From Clostridia bacterium (GTDB taxonomy: Bacteria; Bacillota; Clostridia; UMGS1810): DNA of 61,123 bases. The notes below the pieces were generated by a model. It did not search any database, had not been told where the DNA came from, and saw nothing but the letters and a program-made list of their open reading frames with translations. The translations under genes were made by a program, and so were the position numbers. Position 1 is the stretch's first letter, and every line of letters begins with the position of its first letter. The stretch is taken from assembly GCA_016293435.1 (NCBI GenBank), contig JAEDEG010000001.1, positions 1-61,123 on the forward strand. The letters run 5' to 3'. This document shows positions 35,909 through 44,441 of this stretch, one piece after another.

Positions 35909-37900
35909 ATGGAAAATTCTTTATTCAATATCACGATAGATAAACAAACCGGATGTATCACTTCAATAGCACATCCCAAAGATAAGCATTTTATGAATTG
36001 GTGTAGCGAAGCTGCGTCGTGGGGAAAAATTCACTCATTTAACAGATTAAATTTTGATGATGAAAAAAATTTAAATCTTGATTTATGTATTGTTGATAAC
36101 GATAAATCTGAATCAAGGTATTTTAACGATTTTATTTCGGTAACAGTCAACCGATATTTCAAAAGTAACGGCAATTTTGTTGAAAAATACACAGTTCGCA
36201 ATTTAACCGATACAGTGATTACAATTAATCGTGACAATTTTGGTATAGAACTTCCGTTTAATGACAGATATACTTATGCGGACGAATGTATGACAAACCG
36301 ATGCAATACACATATATGGTGTGCTCACAATACTGCTTGGGTAAATGCTCTGCGTATGGGGCCGTCAGATATAAATCTCGGACTCGTACTTACCAAAGGC
36401 TCAATTGACAGCTATAGTCAAAACAACTGCAATAGCAACACTCGAGGTGTATTTGTATTAAACAGTGGCACTGCAATGCTTACAAGCGGGGCAGAATATG
36501 AGATTGAATGGGAAATTTTTTGGCACAAAGGTAACGATGATTTTCTGTACAAACTTTCAAACTACAAAAATATTGTACAGGTTTGCGCCAAGCATTATAC
36601 AGTTTTTAGAGATGAAACCATTGATTTTACGGTTAAAGGAAGTGGAATATCAGATATAGAAGTATATTGCCATGGAAAAAAAATTAATACAATATATTCC
36701 GGTGATGAATATAGTGTAAAATATACCCCGGAGACACTCGGCGATTTTCGTTTTAAAATCTGTTACAATTCCGTTATGTACACATATGCAGAATTTACAG
36801 TTAAACCGTCTTTTGGCGACTTAGTAAAAAACAGAATACATTTTATTGCCGAGCATCAGCAGTGTCACAACAAAAAAAGCCCTCTCTATGGGGCATATCT
36901 GATATATGATAACACTAGCGAGAGCACATATTTTGACGATTCTTTTCCCGATCATAATGCGTGTCGTGAAAGAATAGGTATGGCATTGCTTTTTGCCAAA
37001 TATCTCCAATACAAAAATGACGAAAAAATTGCTGCATCGTTGGATTTATACATTAGTTTTTTAAAAAGAGAGTTTTATGATGAAGAAACCGGAGAGGTTT
37101 ATAATACAATAGGAAAAAAGCGCAACATGATTCGTCTCTATAATGCGCCATGGGTTATGATGCTATTTGGTGAAATGTACTATCTGACCAAAGACAGTTC
37201 ATATCTTACAGAAATACTTAAAATGGCCGATAATTATTACAAACTTGGAGGAAAGAAATTTTATCCCAACGGCTTAGAAATAGTCAATATTGTCAATGCT
37301 TTTATTGATGCAAATATGTATGAAGAGGCTAAAATTATGAAATCATATTATGATGAGCATGTCAATAATATGATTTCCAACGGTCTTTCTTACCCTAAAC
37401 ATGAAGTCAATTATGAGCAGACTATAGTTACTCCCGCAGCAACGTTTATAAGCGAACTCGGTCTTATAAGCGAAGCAAAAGAATACTATAGTAAGGCAGC
37501 GTCTGAGCACATAGCATGTCTGAAGCTGTTTTCAGGTATTCAACCAAGCTATCATCTGTATGAAATTCCAATTCGATATTGGGATGATTATTGGTTTGGT
37601 AAATCGAGACTGTTTGGCGATACATTTCCGCATTATTGGAGCTGTCTAACCGCACGATCTTATATTTACTATTATAAGCTCACAGGTGAAAGATTATATA
37701 AAGAAAGTGCAGAAGAATGCCTGCGCAACTGTATGTGTCTGTTTACCCCCGATGGGAGAGGTTCATGTGCCTATGTTTATCCTCAATCTTTGAATGGCAT
37801 AAAAGGAGAGTTTTTTGACGAATGGGCAAATGACCAGGATTTTGCACTTTATTTTGCGCTATCTTTCATGGATGAAATTGAAACATTCCGTATTGTATAA
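35909..37900 (+). CDS. Putative (alpha/alpha)-barrel glycosidase-like protein
   Basis: A 663-residue protein without a signal peptide. An N-terminal beta-sandwich (about 1-220) is followed by a small Ig-like stretch (about 225-305) and an all-helical C-terminal half (about 330-650). The latter has six-hairpin features: FPDHNACRERIGMALLFAKY, APWVMMLFGEMYYL, GDTFPHYWSCLTARSYIYY and GEFFDEWANDQDF. This fold is shared by GH88/105/127-type enzymes and some polysaccharide lyases. No precise family is recognised. The start follows the previous stop by 4 bases without a clear ribosome binding site, suggesting translational coupling. It may act after its partner on the same oligosaccharide. A terminator follows. 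Confidence 0.55.
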   Translation: MENSLFNITIDKQTGCITSIAHPKDKHFMNWCSEAASWGKIHSFNRLNFDDEKNLNLDLCIVDNDKSESRYFNDFISVTVNRYFKSNGNFVEKYTVRNLTDTVITINRDNFGIELPFNDRYTYADECMTNRCNTHIWCAHNTAWVNALRMGPSDINLGLVLTKGSIDSYSQNNCNSNTRGVFVLNSGTAMLTSGAEYEIEWEIFWHKGNDDFLYKLSNYKNIVQVCAKHYTVFRDETIDFTVKGSGISDIEVYCHGKKINTIYSGDEYSVKYTPETLGDFRFKICYNSVMYTYAEFTVKPSFGDLVKNRIHFIAEHQQCHNKKSPLYGAYLIYDNTSESTYFDDSFPDHNACRERIGMALLFAKYLQYKNDEKIAASLDLYISFLKREFYDEETGEVYNTIGKKRNMIRLYNAPWVMMLFGEMYYLTKDSSYLTEILKMADNYYKLGGKKFYPNGLEIVNIVNAFIDANMYEEAKIMKSYYDEHVNNMISNGLSYPKHEVNYEQTIVTPAATFISELGLISEAKEYYSKAASEHIACLKLFSGIQPSYHLYEIPIRYWDDYWFGKSRLFGDTFPHYWSCLTARSYIYYYKLTGERLYKESAEECLRNCMCLFTPDGRGSCAYVYPQSLNGIKGEFFDEWANDQDFALYFALSFMDEIETFRIV

Positions 37901-37913
37901 TAGGATTTTTATA

Positions 37914-37951
37914 AAAATACCCCCTGAATTTTTATTTCGGTGGGTATTTTG
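37914..37951 (+). terminator. Terminator of the glycosidase-pair operon
   Basis: AAAATACCC (37914-37922) pairs with GGGTATTTT (37942-37950), the right arm itself ending in the T-run, followed by GTC. Confidence 0.7.
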
Positions 37952-38000
37952 TCATATATTCGGAAAAATCCAATATATATTTTATCGAGGTGAAACCAAA

Positions 38001-38387
38001 ATGGAATTAGGGTATATTACTGCAAGAATATATACATCAGATGCAGAACTGCCAATTGAAGGAGCATCTTTTAGCGTCATCTCAGCAGATGAAAATGCTC
38101 CAAAGCTTTTGGGCACGCGAATTACAGATGAAAACGGGAAAACAACAAGTATAGAAATAGAAGCTCCAAATTCCGAACTGTCACAGAGCCCCGGAAATCC
38201 AACACCATATACATCGGTAAATATACGCGTTGACCACCCGGACTTCAATACACGTTATGTAGAGGGAGTTCAGATTTTTGCAGGGCAGGTTGCTGTACAA
38301 AATGTTCCGATGATTCCAACAGATGATCATATCGAACCGGATCTGAAATCCGATACATACTACATTGAACCAAATATCAACCTGTAA
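38001..38387 (+). CDS. SleC-like N-terminal domain protein
   Basis: A 128-residue protein of the carboxypeptidase-regulatory/transthyretin-like type: ITARIYTSDAELPIEGASFS, then DENGKTTSIEIEAPN and YVEGVQIFAGQVAVQNVPM. In clostridial spore cortex-lytic proteins (SleC type) a domain of this form precedes the SpoIID-like and peptidoglycan-binding domains in one chain; here it is a separate gene ending 12 bases before the next. GAGGTGA (37987-37993) sits 7 bases before ATG 38001. Split or ancestral two-gene state cannot be told apart from one sequence. Probably spore-associated. Confidence 0.6.
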   Translation: MELGYITARIYTSDAELPIEGASFSVISADENAPKLLGTRITDENGKTTSIEIEAPNSELSQSPGNPTPYTSVNIRVDHPDFNTRYVEGVQIFAGQVAVQNVPMIPTDDHIEPDLKSDTYYIEPNINL

Positions 38388-38399
38388 GGAGGTACGCTA

Positions 38400-39521
38400 A
38401 TGGTTGTTCCACTAACCCCATATGTCCCCGATTTTATAACAGTTCATCTTGGTGCTCCCGACGAGGATGCGCAAAATGTTATCGTCAGCTTTCCCGACTA
38501 CATAAAAAATGTTGCTTCAAGCGAAATATATCCAACTTGGTCGGATGCCGCAATTTACGCCAACATCTACGCTCAGATTTCATACGCATTAAACAGGGTT
38601 TACACAGAGTTTTATCGAAGCAGGGGGTACGATTTTAATATAACATCTTCAACTGCATATGACCAGAAATTTATATATGGCAGAAATACTTTTGAAAATA
38701 TAGACAGAATAGTCGACGATATTTTTACATCCTATATCAGACGAATCGGAAATGTTGAACCACTTGCTGCAAAGTACTGTAATGGAACAACGGTTACTTG
38801 TGAGGGATTATCGCAGTGGGGGAGTGAAGAACTTGCCAAACAGGGATATAGCTCTATTGACATTCTTAAATATTATTACGGAGATAATATAGAAATTGTC
38901 AACAATGCCCCCATAGCAGGTATAGTATCATTATATCCCGGCAGGCCCTACAAAATCGGAGACACCGGCGGCAGTGTTGTAATAATTCAGCAAAGCCTAA
39001 ATGAAATTTCAAACGACTATCCTCTTATTCCGAAAATATCACCGGTCGACGGAATATTTGGAGAAAATACCGAAAATGCAGTAAAGGTTTTCCAGGAGAT
39101 TTTTGACTTGACACCTGACGGAATAGTGGGGAGAGCAACCTGGAACAAAATGATAATGCTTTATGTGGGTATTAAAAATTTAGCAGAACTTGTTTCAGAA
39201 GGTCAGGATTATCCAAGCTTTAAACTTGAATTTCCCGAAAATCTGACTATCGGAGCAGTTGGACCGAGAGTTTCCAGCTTGCAATACTATTTACTTATAA
39301 TATCCAAATTTGACCCGAGAGTAACATCAGTTCCGGTCACCGGAGAATTTGGACAGTTGACTGCAAATGCATTAAAACAGTTCCAAATGGCATACGATTT
39401 GCCGGTCACGGGAATTTTGGATAATGCCACTTGGGATAAAATATACGATACTTATACATCGATTATGAATGTTGTACTCACAGATAGCTATAAATTTCAG
39501 AATAATATAACAAATAGTTAA
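38400..39521 (+). CDS. SpoIID-like and peptidoglycan-binding protein (SleC-like)
   Basis: A 373-residue protein. An N-terminal region of 145 residues is followed by a SpoIID-type stretch (CEGLSQWGSEELAKQGYS, DILKYYYGDNIEI near 150-165), the hallmark of clostridial SleC family cortex-lysis proteins. Two PG_binding_1 domains follow (about 185-260 and 285-365), each with the DG or TGxxxxxTxxALKxFQ pattern (DGIFGENTENAVKVFQE; VTGEFGQLTANALKQFQ). It lacks an obvious signal peptide. RBS AAGGAGGT is 6 bases before ATG 38400, just after the N-domain gene, so both form one unit. Likely role: binding or hydrolysing spore cortex during germination. Confidence 0.65.
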   Translation: MVVPLTPYVPDFITVHLGAPDEDAQNVIVSFPDYIKNVASSEIYPTWSDAAIYANIYAQISYALNRVYTEFYRSRGYDFNITSSTAYDQKFIYGRNTFENIDRIVDDIFTSYIRRIGNVEPLAAKYCNGTTVTCEGLSQWGSEELAKQGYSSIDILKYYYGDNIEIVNNAPIAGIVSLYPGRPYKIGDTGGSVVIIQQSLNEISNDYPLIPKISPVDGIFGENTENAVKVFQEIFDLTPDGIVGRATWNKMIMLYVGIKNLAELVSEGQDYPSFKLEFPENLTIGAVGPRVSSLQYYLLIISKFDPRVTSVPVTGEFGQLTANALKQFQMAYDLPVTGILDNATWDKIYDTYTSIMNVVLTDSYKFQNNITNS

Positions 39522-39639
39522 TATAACTAAATTAAGATTTCCTCCGCCTCTATAGGCGGCGGATGACATTTAATTTTTTCAGCGGGAGTTCAATCTCCCA
39601 CTGAAAACGTTGAATGACGCGGCTTTGCCGCTTATTGAA
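39521..39639 (+). repeat. Three-hairpin 120-bp repeat, copy A
   Basis: 119 bases very similar to copy B at 42084-42203, with a 1-base gap and about six mismatches. It starts on the last base of the preceding stop codon. It holds three hairpins: a partly decayed first stem around a TCTATA loop, a second (TTTTCAGCGGGAG/CTCCCACTGAAAA, with one C-A mismatch), and a third GCGGC-TTT-GCCGC. Confidence 0.85.
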
Positions 39640-39666
39640 AATTTATATAAGACAGAGGTGTGCTCA

Positions 39667-39999
39667 TTGTACAATAGTGTTTCTAATCCCAACAAAGAAA
39701 ATTATATCAGACATATAAACTTATATCCCGAATCCGGGCTTGATACAGACAAAATAAGTTATTATCATACACTTATTACAATACAATCAATGATTTCTGC
39801 ACTCTCAAAGATTTTCACGAATATTCCCGATGTACTTATAACCGGTATAGACGATGAAAATACTAAAGAGGGAGTAAAAGCTATACAGATCATTTTAGGT
39901 TCTAATCCCGACGGAATAATTACACAAATTTTCTGGAACTCCCTTTCAAGTATATACGAAGCATTTGTTTCGGTTGACCGCGCAACAAACAGACGTTAA
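39667..39999 (+). CDS. Small peptidoglycan-binding-like protein
   Basis: 110 residues. The C-terminal half (GIDDENTKEGVKAIQIIL, NPDGIITQIFWNSLSSIY) is a diverged PG_binding_1 domain similar to those of the preceding SleC-like gene, so it is probably a paralogous fragment or accessory. TTG 39667 is chosen because AGAGGTG (39654-39660) sits 6 bases upstream; an upstream ATG at 39613 lies inside repeat copy A and would add residues encoded by that repeat. No signal peptide. Function uncertain; it could be an orphan domain or a decaying remnant. Confidence 0.55.
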   Translation: MYNSVSNPNKENYIRHINLYPESGLDTDKISYYHTLITIQSMISALSKIFTNIPDVLITGIDDENTKEGVKAIQIILGSNPDGIITQIFWNSLSSIYEAFVSVDRATNRR

Positions 40000-40109
40000 C
40001 TTATTACATATTAATAATAATTATATTACAGTTTGATATCTGCTATTGAAAAAATAAAGTACTTATGTTAATGTTGTATTGTATGAATTGGTTTACGGAG
40101 GACAATAAT

Positions 40110-42077
40110 TTGAAAAAGAACCTTATATTTATGTTTTTTATAATAAATATAATTTCGACGGCGGTATGCGCACGCGGAGATAATTCTGTATATACGTTAT
40201 ATGTGAACGGTGTGCGTTTTGAAGCTGTTTTATATACTTGTAATGAATCGGATGATTTATATATTACTCCTCAAGATGCTTCAGCAGTATTCGCTCTAAC
40301 CCTAAGTGCTGATACTTACGGTAACATCTATACATTTTCAAACAAACTTCGTACAGTTACATATGATACACTTACCGGTTCTGTCAATATAAGTGACAGA
40401 AATTCATTTTTGTATGATGTTGTCGAAAATGCGTTTCCTTCATTAAAAAATGGTAAAACATCGTATATCCCGCTTAGTATGATATGCAATGCGTTGAACT
40501 TTAATTGTCATGTTTTAAAGGGAGATAATACTGTTCATATTTCCGGTATTAAAGATTGCGTAGGCTTATTTAATTCAGAAGGCGTAGCAATTGCACATAA
40601 AGGAAATAAATACGGTCTTGTAAACAGAAATGGCGATATAATTCTTCGATTCTGCTACGATGCAATTTCTAATTACGATAATCCCACTATTTTTAAGCTT
40701 ACATATAATCATCGCTGTGGTTTGGTTAATTCTGCCGGTGATTTTATAACCGATATTGTTTATAATGAAATAATATATGAGTCACCTTCGCGAATTTACC
40801 TTGAAAAAGATGGGTTTAAGGGAATGTGTGACATAAACGGATATATGATTATTCCGACTGTATTTGACGATGTATCATATTGCGACAATAACATTGCCAT
40901 GGTAAAAAATGGTGAATACTGGCATTTATATAACTGCAATTCAGACCAACTTTATTCAGAGACGTATGATGAAGTATACAAAATTACCGCCGGAGTTCAG
41001 TCAGATAACCCTATGATAAAAGGCTATTATGTTCGAAAAGGAGAAAAATGGGGATGCATTGACAGCTTTGGAAACACTGTAATAGATTTAAAGTATGAAG
41101 CTCTCGATAAGTTTGATATCAATGGAAGAGCAAGGATTATCTATGACGGCAAATTTGGTATTATAGATTGTGGCGGAAAAATTATAATTCCACCGGCTTT
41201 CGATTATCTTGATTCATTTGGATCATCCGATATCACTGTTGCAATGATTGGAAATAAATACGGTATTTTAAAAGATGATTTTTCAGTGCTTGCTTCATTC
41301 GAATATGATTATATTTATCCTTTCAATGGAGAAAAATCCTCTATTGCATACAAGGATGGCAAATATGCTATTATATCTTCATCCGGGAGTCTTCTTACCG
41401 AGATGAAATATACACATATGGAGGAGTTCAAAAATGGCCTTTCCTTGTCTTATGATAGGGGATATGGTTACGTTGACCATGACGGCAAAGAGATAATACA
41501 ATGTATTCATGACGACGTAAAGCAAGGCACCGCGCTTTCGGTTTTTTTAAAAAAAGATGGAAAGTGGGCTTTGTTTGCACACAACGGCGATAACCTGACT
41601 GACTTTTGCTATTTGTCAGCCGGGAAATTTTCCAATGGACTATCGGCAGTGTCGGTAATGACTGAGCAAGGCGAAAGATACGGATATGTTAATGATTCGG
41701 GTGATGTGGTTATTCCGCTTATTTATACTTCAGCTCTTGAGTTCAAATACGGCAAGGCTATAGTTTCTAATGGTAAATACAGCGGAATTATTGATGTCGA
41801 AAACAGAACAATTATTCCGTTTGTTTATACAGGCTTTAATCCGTCATATGATTATAACGTTATCGCTGCAGCCAATGATTCAAGCAGATGGGGACTTATT
41901 TCCTTTAATAATGACCAGCTTTGTGAATTTAAGTATGACTATATTTTCGAATTTGTTGACGGATATGCATATACTCTAAAAAACAATATGTACGGTATAA
42001 TAGATATACACGGTCATGAGCTTGCTGATACTGTTTATAGTTCCATGGAAAAAGCGTACAATCACGCATTTTCTTAA
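40110..42077 (+). CDS. Secreted WG-repeat protein
   Basis: A 655-residue exported protein. TTG 40110 follows CGGAGGAC by about 8 bases and begins a signal peptide (KKNLIFMFFIINIISTAVCA); upstream in-frame ATGs would bury it. A copper-amine-oxidase-N-like domain (about 28-155; DDLYITPQDASAVFAL, KTSYIPLSMICNAL) is followed by about 14 WG repeats of 30-45 residues (KYGLVNRNGDIILRF, KWGCIDSFGNTVIDL, RYGYVNDSGDVVIPL and others). WG repeats are thought to form a beta-propeller-like surface. It is flanked by hairpin repeat copies A and B. Role: unknown surface protein, perhaps ligand-binding. Confidence 0.7.
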   Translation: MKKNLIFMFFIINIISTAVCARGDNSVYTLYVNGVRFEAVLYTCNESDDLYITPQDASAVFALTLSADTYGNIYTFSNKLRTVTYDTLTGSVNISDRNSFLYDVVENAFPSLKNGKTSYIPLSMICNALNFNCHVLKGDNTVHISGIKDCVGLFNSEGVAIAHKGNKYGLVNRNGDIILRFCYDAISNYDNPTIFKLTYNHRCGLVNSAGDFITDIVYNEIIYESPSRIYLEKDGFKGMCDINGYMIIPTVFDDVSYCDNNIAMVKNGEYWHLYNCNSDQLYSETYDEVYKITAGVQSDNPMIKGYYVRKGEKWGCIDSFGNTVIDLKYEALDKFDINGRARIIYDGKFGIIDCGGKIIIPPAFDYLDSFGSSDITVAMIGNKYGILKDDFSVLASFEYDYIYPFNGEKSSIAYKDGKYAIISSSGSLLTEMKYTHMEEFKNGLSLSYDRGYGYVDHDGKEIIQCIHDDVKQGTALSVFLKKDGKWALFAHNGDNLTDFCYLSAGKFSNGLSAVSVMTEQGERYGYVNDSGDVVIPLIYTSALEFKYGKAIVSNGKYSGIIDVENRTIIPFVYTGFNPSYDYNVIAAANDSSRWGLISFNNDQLCEFKYDYIFEFVDGYAYTLKNNMYGIIDIHGHELADTVYSSMEKAYNHAFS

Positions 42078-42083
42078 AGTAAA

Positions 42084-42203
42084 ATATAACTAAATTAAGA
42101 TGTCACTCGCCTCTATAGGCGGCGGGTGACATCTTAATTTTTTCAGTGGGAGTTCAATCTCCCACTGAAAACGTTGAATGACGCGGCTTTGCCGCTTATT
42201 GAA
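42084..42203 (+). repeat. Three-hairpin 120-bp repeat, copy B
   Basis: Begins 7 bases after the WG-gene stop. Stem 1 (from 42092 to 42140) joins AAATTAAGATGTCAC with GTGACATCTTAATTT, then TCGCC with GGCGG, and is followed by TTTT, like an intrinsic terminator. Stem 2 (42140-42152 with 42159-42171) is a perfect 13-bp match around a 6-base loop. Stem 3 is GCGGC-TTT-GCCGC (42183-42195). It ends at the 3' end of the convergent recombinase gene. Confidence 0.88.
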
Positions 42204-43199
42204 TTATGTATTATCAGATAAATCTAATGAATTCAGCGGATTATTGTCTGCAGCTTTTTTCATATCGCTGTCATTTATATGTGTGTATATCTGTGTTGTA
42301 GAAATACTGACATGTCCAAGTATTTCCTGCAATGTTTTTATATCTACATTACCTTCTTTATACATAATTGTGGCTGCTGTGTGTCTGAGTTTATGTGGTG
42401 AAAATCTGCTTTCATCTATGTTAGCGGCCTTAAAATACTTTTTTGCAAGTAATTCAACCATTCTGTTAGAAATTCTTCTGTTTTTGTTACTTATAAACAA
42501 AGCATCTTTATCTGTACTGTTAACATCGGTTGGTCGGACATTCATGTAAGATTTTATTGCTTTGATACAAACATCATTCAGAAATACGATTCTTTCTTTA
42601 TTACCTTTGCCGATTATTCTAAGAGTTTTTTTGTTAAAATTTATATTGCTTATATTTATACCGACCAACTCTGACAAACGTAATCCGCAATTTAAAAAAA
42701 TGACAAAAATAGCCACGTCGCGTTCTTTGAATTTTCCATCAATTGATTTTAATAAATTAACACTTTCTTCTAAAGTCAGAAATCGGGGTAATCTTTTTTT
42801 TAGTTTGGGAGTGTCAAGATTTATTGCAGGGTTTGAATCTATAAAATTTATTTTGGTGCTTAAATAGTTATAGAATGATCTTAAACTCGAAACCTTACGA
42901 GCTTTATAACTATCGTTTGATGATTTAAAATTATTTACATAAGTCATAAATTCATATAAATCATTTAACGTAGTTTGCTTTAATATATTTTCATCAAAAT
43001 TTACAAGATCAATTTTATCCAGATTTAAAATATCCAAATCATTAGACACTGCATGGATGTATTTGAAAAACATCCTTAAATCATAGTAATATTCTTTTAC
43101 GGTATTATCAGAGCGTCCTTTGATTACAGACATATAGTTTAGATATGTCCTTAAAATATCCGGAACATCTGAATATGGAGTTTTTTTGTTTTTTAACAT
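42204..43199 (-). CDS. Tyrosine recombinase (XerC/XerD family)
   Basis: A 331-residue site-specific recombinase. The N-terminal core-binding domain (about 1-125) precedes the catalytic domain with the full set of active-site residues: Arg in CGLRLSELVG, Lys in GKGNKERIV, HKLRH, LGHVS and the nucleophile Tyr in TQIYTH. It may be the chromosome-dimer resolvase or an integrase; its position at the end of the sporulation supercluster, without other phage or plasmid genes, favours a Xer-type housekeeping role. ATG 43199 follows GAGAAGGAAT. A 32-base palindrome lies 12 bases upstream of the start. Its 3' end abuts repeat copy B. Confidence 0.88.
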   Translation of the reverse strand: MLKNKKTPYSDVPDILRTYLNYMSVIKGRSDNTVKEYYYDLRMFFKYIHAVSNDLDILNLDKIDLVNFDENILKQTTLNDLYEFMTYVNNFKSSNDSYKARKVSSLRSFYNYLSTKINFIDSNPAINLDTPKLKKRLPRFLTLEESVNLLKSIDGKFKERDVAIFVIFLNCGLRLSELVGINISNINFNKKTLRIIGKGNKERIVFLNDVCIKAIKSYMNVRPTDVNSTDKDALFISNKNRRISNRMVELLAKKYFKAANIDESRFSPHKLRHTAATIMYKEGNVDIKTLQEILGHVSISTTQIYTHINDSDMKKAADNNPLNSLDLSDNT

Positions 43200-43211
43200 A
43201 TTCCTTCTCCC

Positions 43212-43243
43212 TCATTTCGCAAAATTTTAATTTTGCGAAATGA
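43212..43243. repeat. 32-bp palindrome in the recombinase leader
   Basis: TCATTTCGCAAAATT (43212-43226) and AATTTTGCGAAATGA (43229-43243) are perfect complements separated by TT. The core (43214-43241) can be read as 11-bp inverted arms around a 6-bp centre, the geometry of a Xer recombination site. It does not resemble the Firmicutes dif consensus, so an operator or terminator is equally possible. Confidence 0.75.
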
Positions 43244-43261
43244 ACATTCGAATTACAATTA

Positions 43262-43840
43262 TCACCTTTTGCAAATAAATATATCCATATCAGTAATTAT
43301 CATATCCATTTTTTCATCATGTAAATCGGCATTTAGTACTTCATGATATATCTGTTCAGAATAACACAGACCGATTATAACGGGTTTATAATTTAATGAT
43401 TTTATAAATTTATCATAATATCCTTTGCCGTATCCAATACGATTTCCTTTTTTATCAAATACAATTCCCGGTGCAACAATTAGATCTAATCTGTTGGGCA
43501 TTTCAATAAAATGATTTGAAGATTCTTTTATCCCATAAATGTTTTCTGTGTACACATCTGTTGAGTTATATTTGGCTGCCTTCATAGTCTCGTTATGGAT
43601 GTTGCATATTGGCAAATAAACATTAATTTTTTCAGCCACAAGCTTAGATATTATATCCCCCGTCATTACTTCGCTTGAAAATGAATTGTAAATAAAAATA
43701 TTGGTATATTTTTTCCTTCTTATTATCTCGATTAATTTATCGCTGATAACTTTTGATTTTAATACACGTTGGTTCTGCATGATTGAATTTCGAATATTTT
43801 TAAATTTTGAACGTAATTCGGATTTTGAACTAACAGTCAT
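43262..43840 (-). CDS. 5-formyltetrahydrofolate cyclo-ligase
   Basis: A 192-residue enzyme converting 5-formyl-THF to 5,10-methenyl-THF with ATP. The family signature is FDKKGNRIGYGKGYYDKF (near 135); the N-terminus KSELRSKFKNIRNSI is the usual ATP-interacting basic helix. Start ATG 43840 overlaps the end of the DJ-1 gene by 11 bases and follows GGGAAG, so it is translationally coupled. Length is standard. Folate metabolism next to a DJ-1 protein is seen in other clostridia. Confidence 0.9.
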   Translation of the reverse strand: MTVSSKSELRSKFKNIRNSIMQNQRVLKSKVISDKLIEIIRRKKYTNIFIYNSFSSEVMTGDIISKLVAEKINVYLPICNIHNETMKAAKYNSTDVYTENIYGIKESSNHFIEMPNRLDLIVAPGIVFDKKGNRIGYGKGYYDKFIKSLNYKPVIIGLCYSEQIYHEVLNADLHDEKMDMIITDMDIFICKR

Positions 43841-44375
43841 ATAACATAGCTTCCCTTGTTCTATCGGCAGTGTTTTTATCTTTCAAAATACTTAAAATTG
43901 CAAAAGCAAAATCATGCGCAGTTCCTGCACCTCTTGAGGTTATAACATTGTCAGATATGCATACACGTTCATTGGATAATATTGCGCCCTTCAGATGGGT
44001 TTCATATGATGGATAACAGGTTGCCTGCTTACCTTTCAAAAAACCCAGTTCTCCACATATTATTGGAGCTGCACAAATTGCTGCAATATATTTTTTATCT
44101 TTGTATGCTTCTATTAATATTTTTTCGAGTCTTTTGTTTTTTTGTAAATTTATTGTTCCGGGCATACCACCGGGCAGAATAATAAAATCACAATTCGTAT
44201 AATCAAAGTCCGAAAGTTTGATATCTGTTTTTACAGTGATATTATGTGATCCCGTTGCATAGTCGTTATCAATAACCGAAACGGTTTGTACATCAAGACC
44301 ACCTCTTCTTAATATATCAACTACAGCCAGAGCTTCTATTTCCTCGAATCCGTCAGCTAACATTATATAAATCAT
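43830..44375 (-). CDS. DJ-1/PfpI family protein
   Basis: A 181-residue Rossmann-like protein. The nucleophilic Cys is in IAAICAAPIICGELG (near 100), with Glu in DGFEEIEAL (near 14) as in DJ-1/ThiJ. Proposed roles of the family are deglycase, glyoxalase or chaperone; none can be chosen here. ATG 44375 has GGGGAAAG 5 bases upstream; an in-frame ATG at 44396 would precede that site. It is coupled to the folate gene downstream. Confidence 0.85.
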   Translation of the reverse strand: MIYIMLADGFEEIEALAVVDILRRGGLDVQTVSVIDNDYATGSHNITVKTDIKLSDFDYTNCDFIILPGGMPGTINLQKNKRLEKILIEAYKDKKYIAAICAAPIICGELGFLKGKQATCYPSYETHLKGAILSNERVCISDNVITSRGAGTAHDFAFAILSILKDKNTADRTREAMLYDC

Positions 44376-44441
44376 AAATCTTTCCCCTTTTTGCATTTAC
44401 AAATTTTATTCTGTACTTTTTAATATATGTTTTACACCGCT

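Noticed and set aside
37951..37980. A possible sigma-E promoter (GTCATATATT ... CAATATAT) for the SleC-like genes.
   Set aside because: The spacing to a plausible -10 is shorter than the 14-15 bases known for sigma-E, and AT-rich sequence gives such matches easily.
39613..39666. An ATG start for the small peptidoglycan-binding gene inside repeat copy A.
   Set aside because: The added residues are encoded by the interspersed repeat itself, no ribosome binding site precedes the ATG, while TTG 39667 has a good one.
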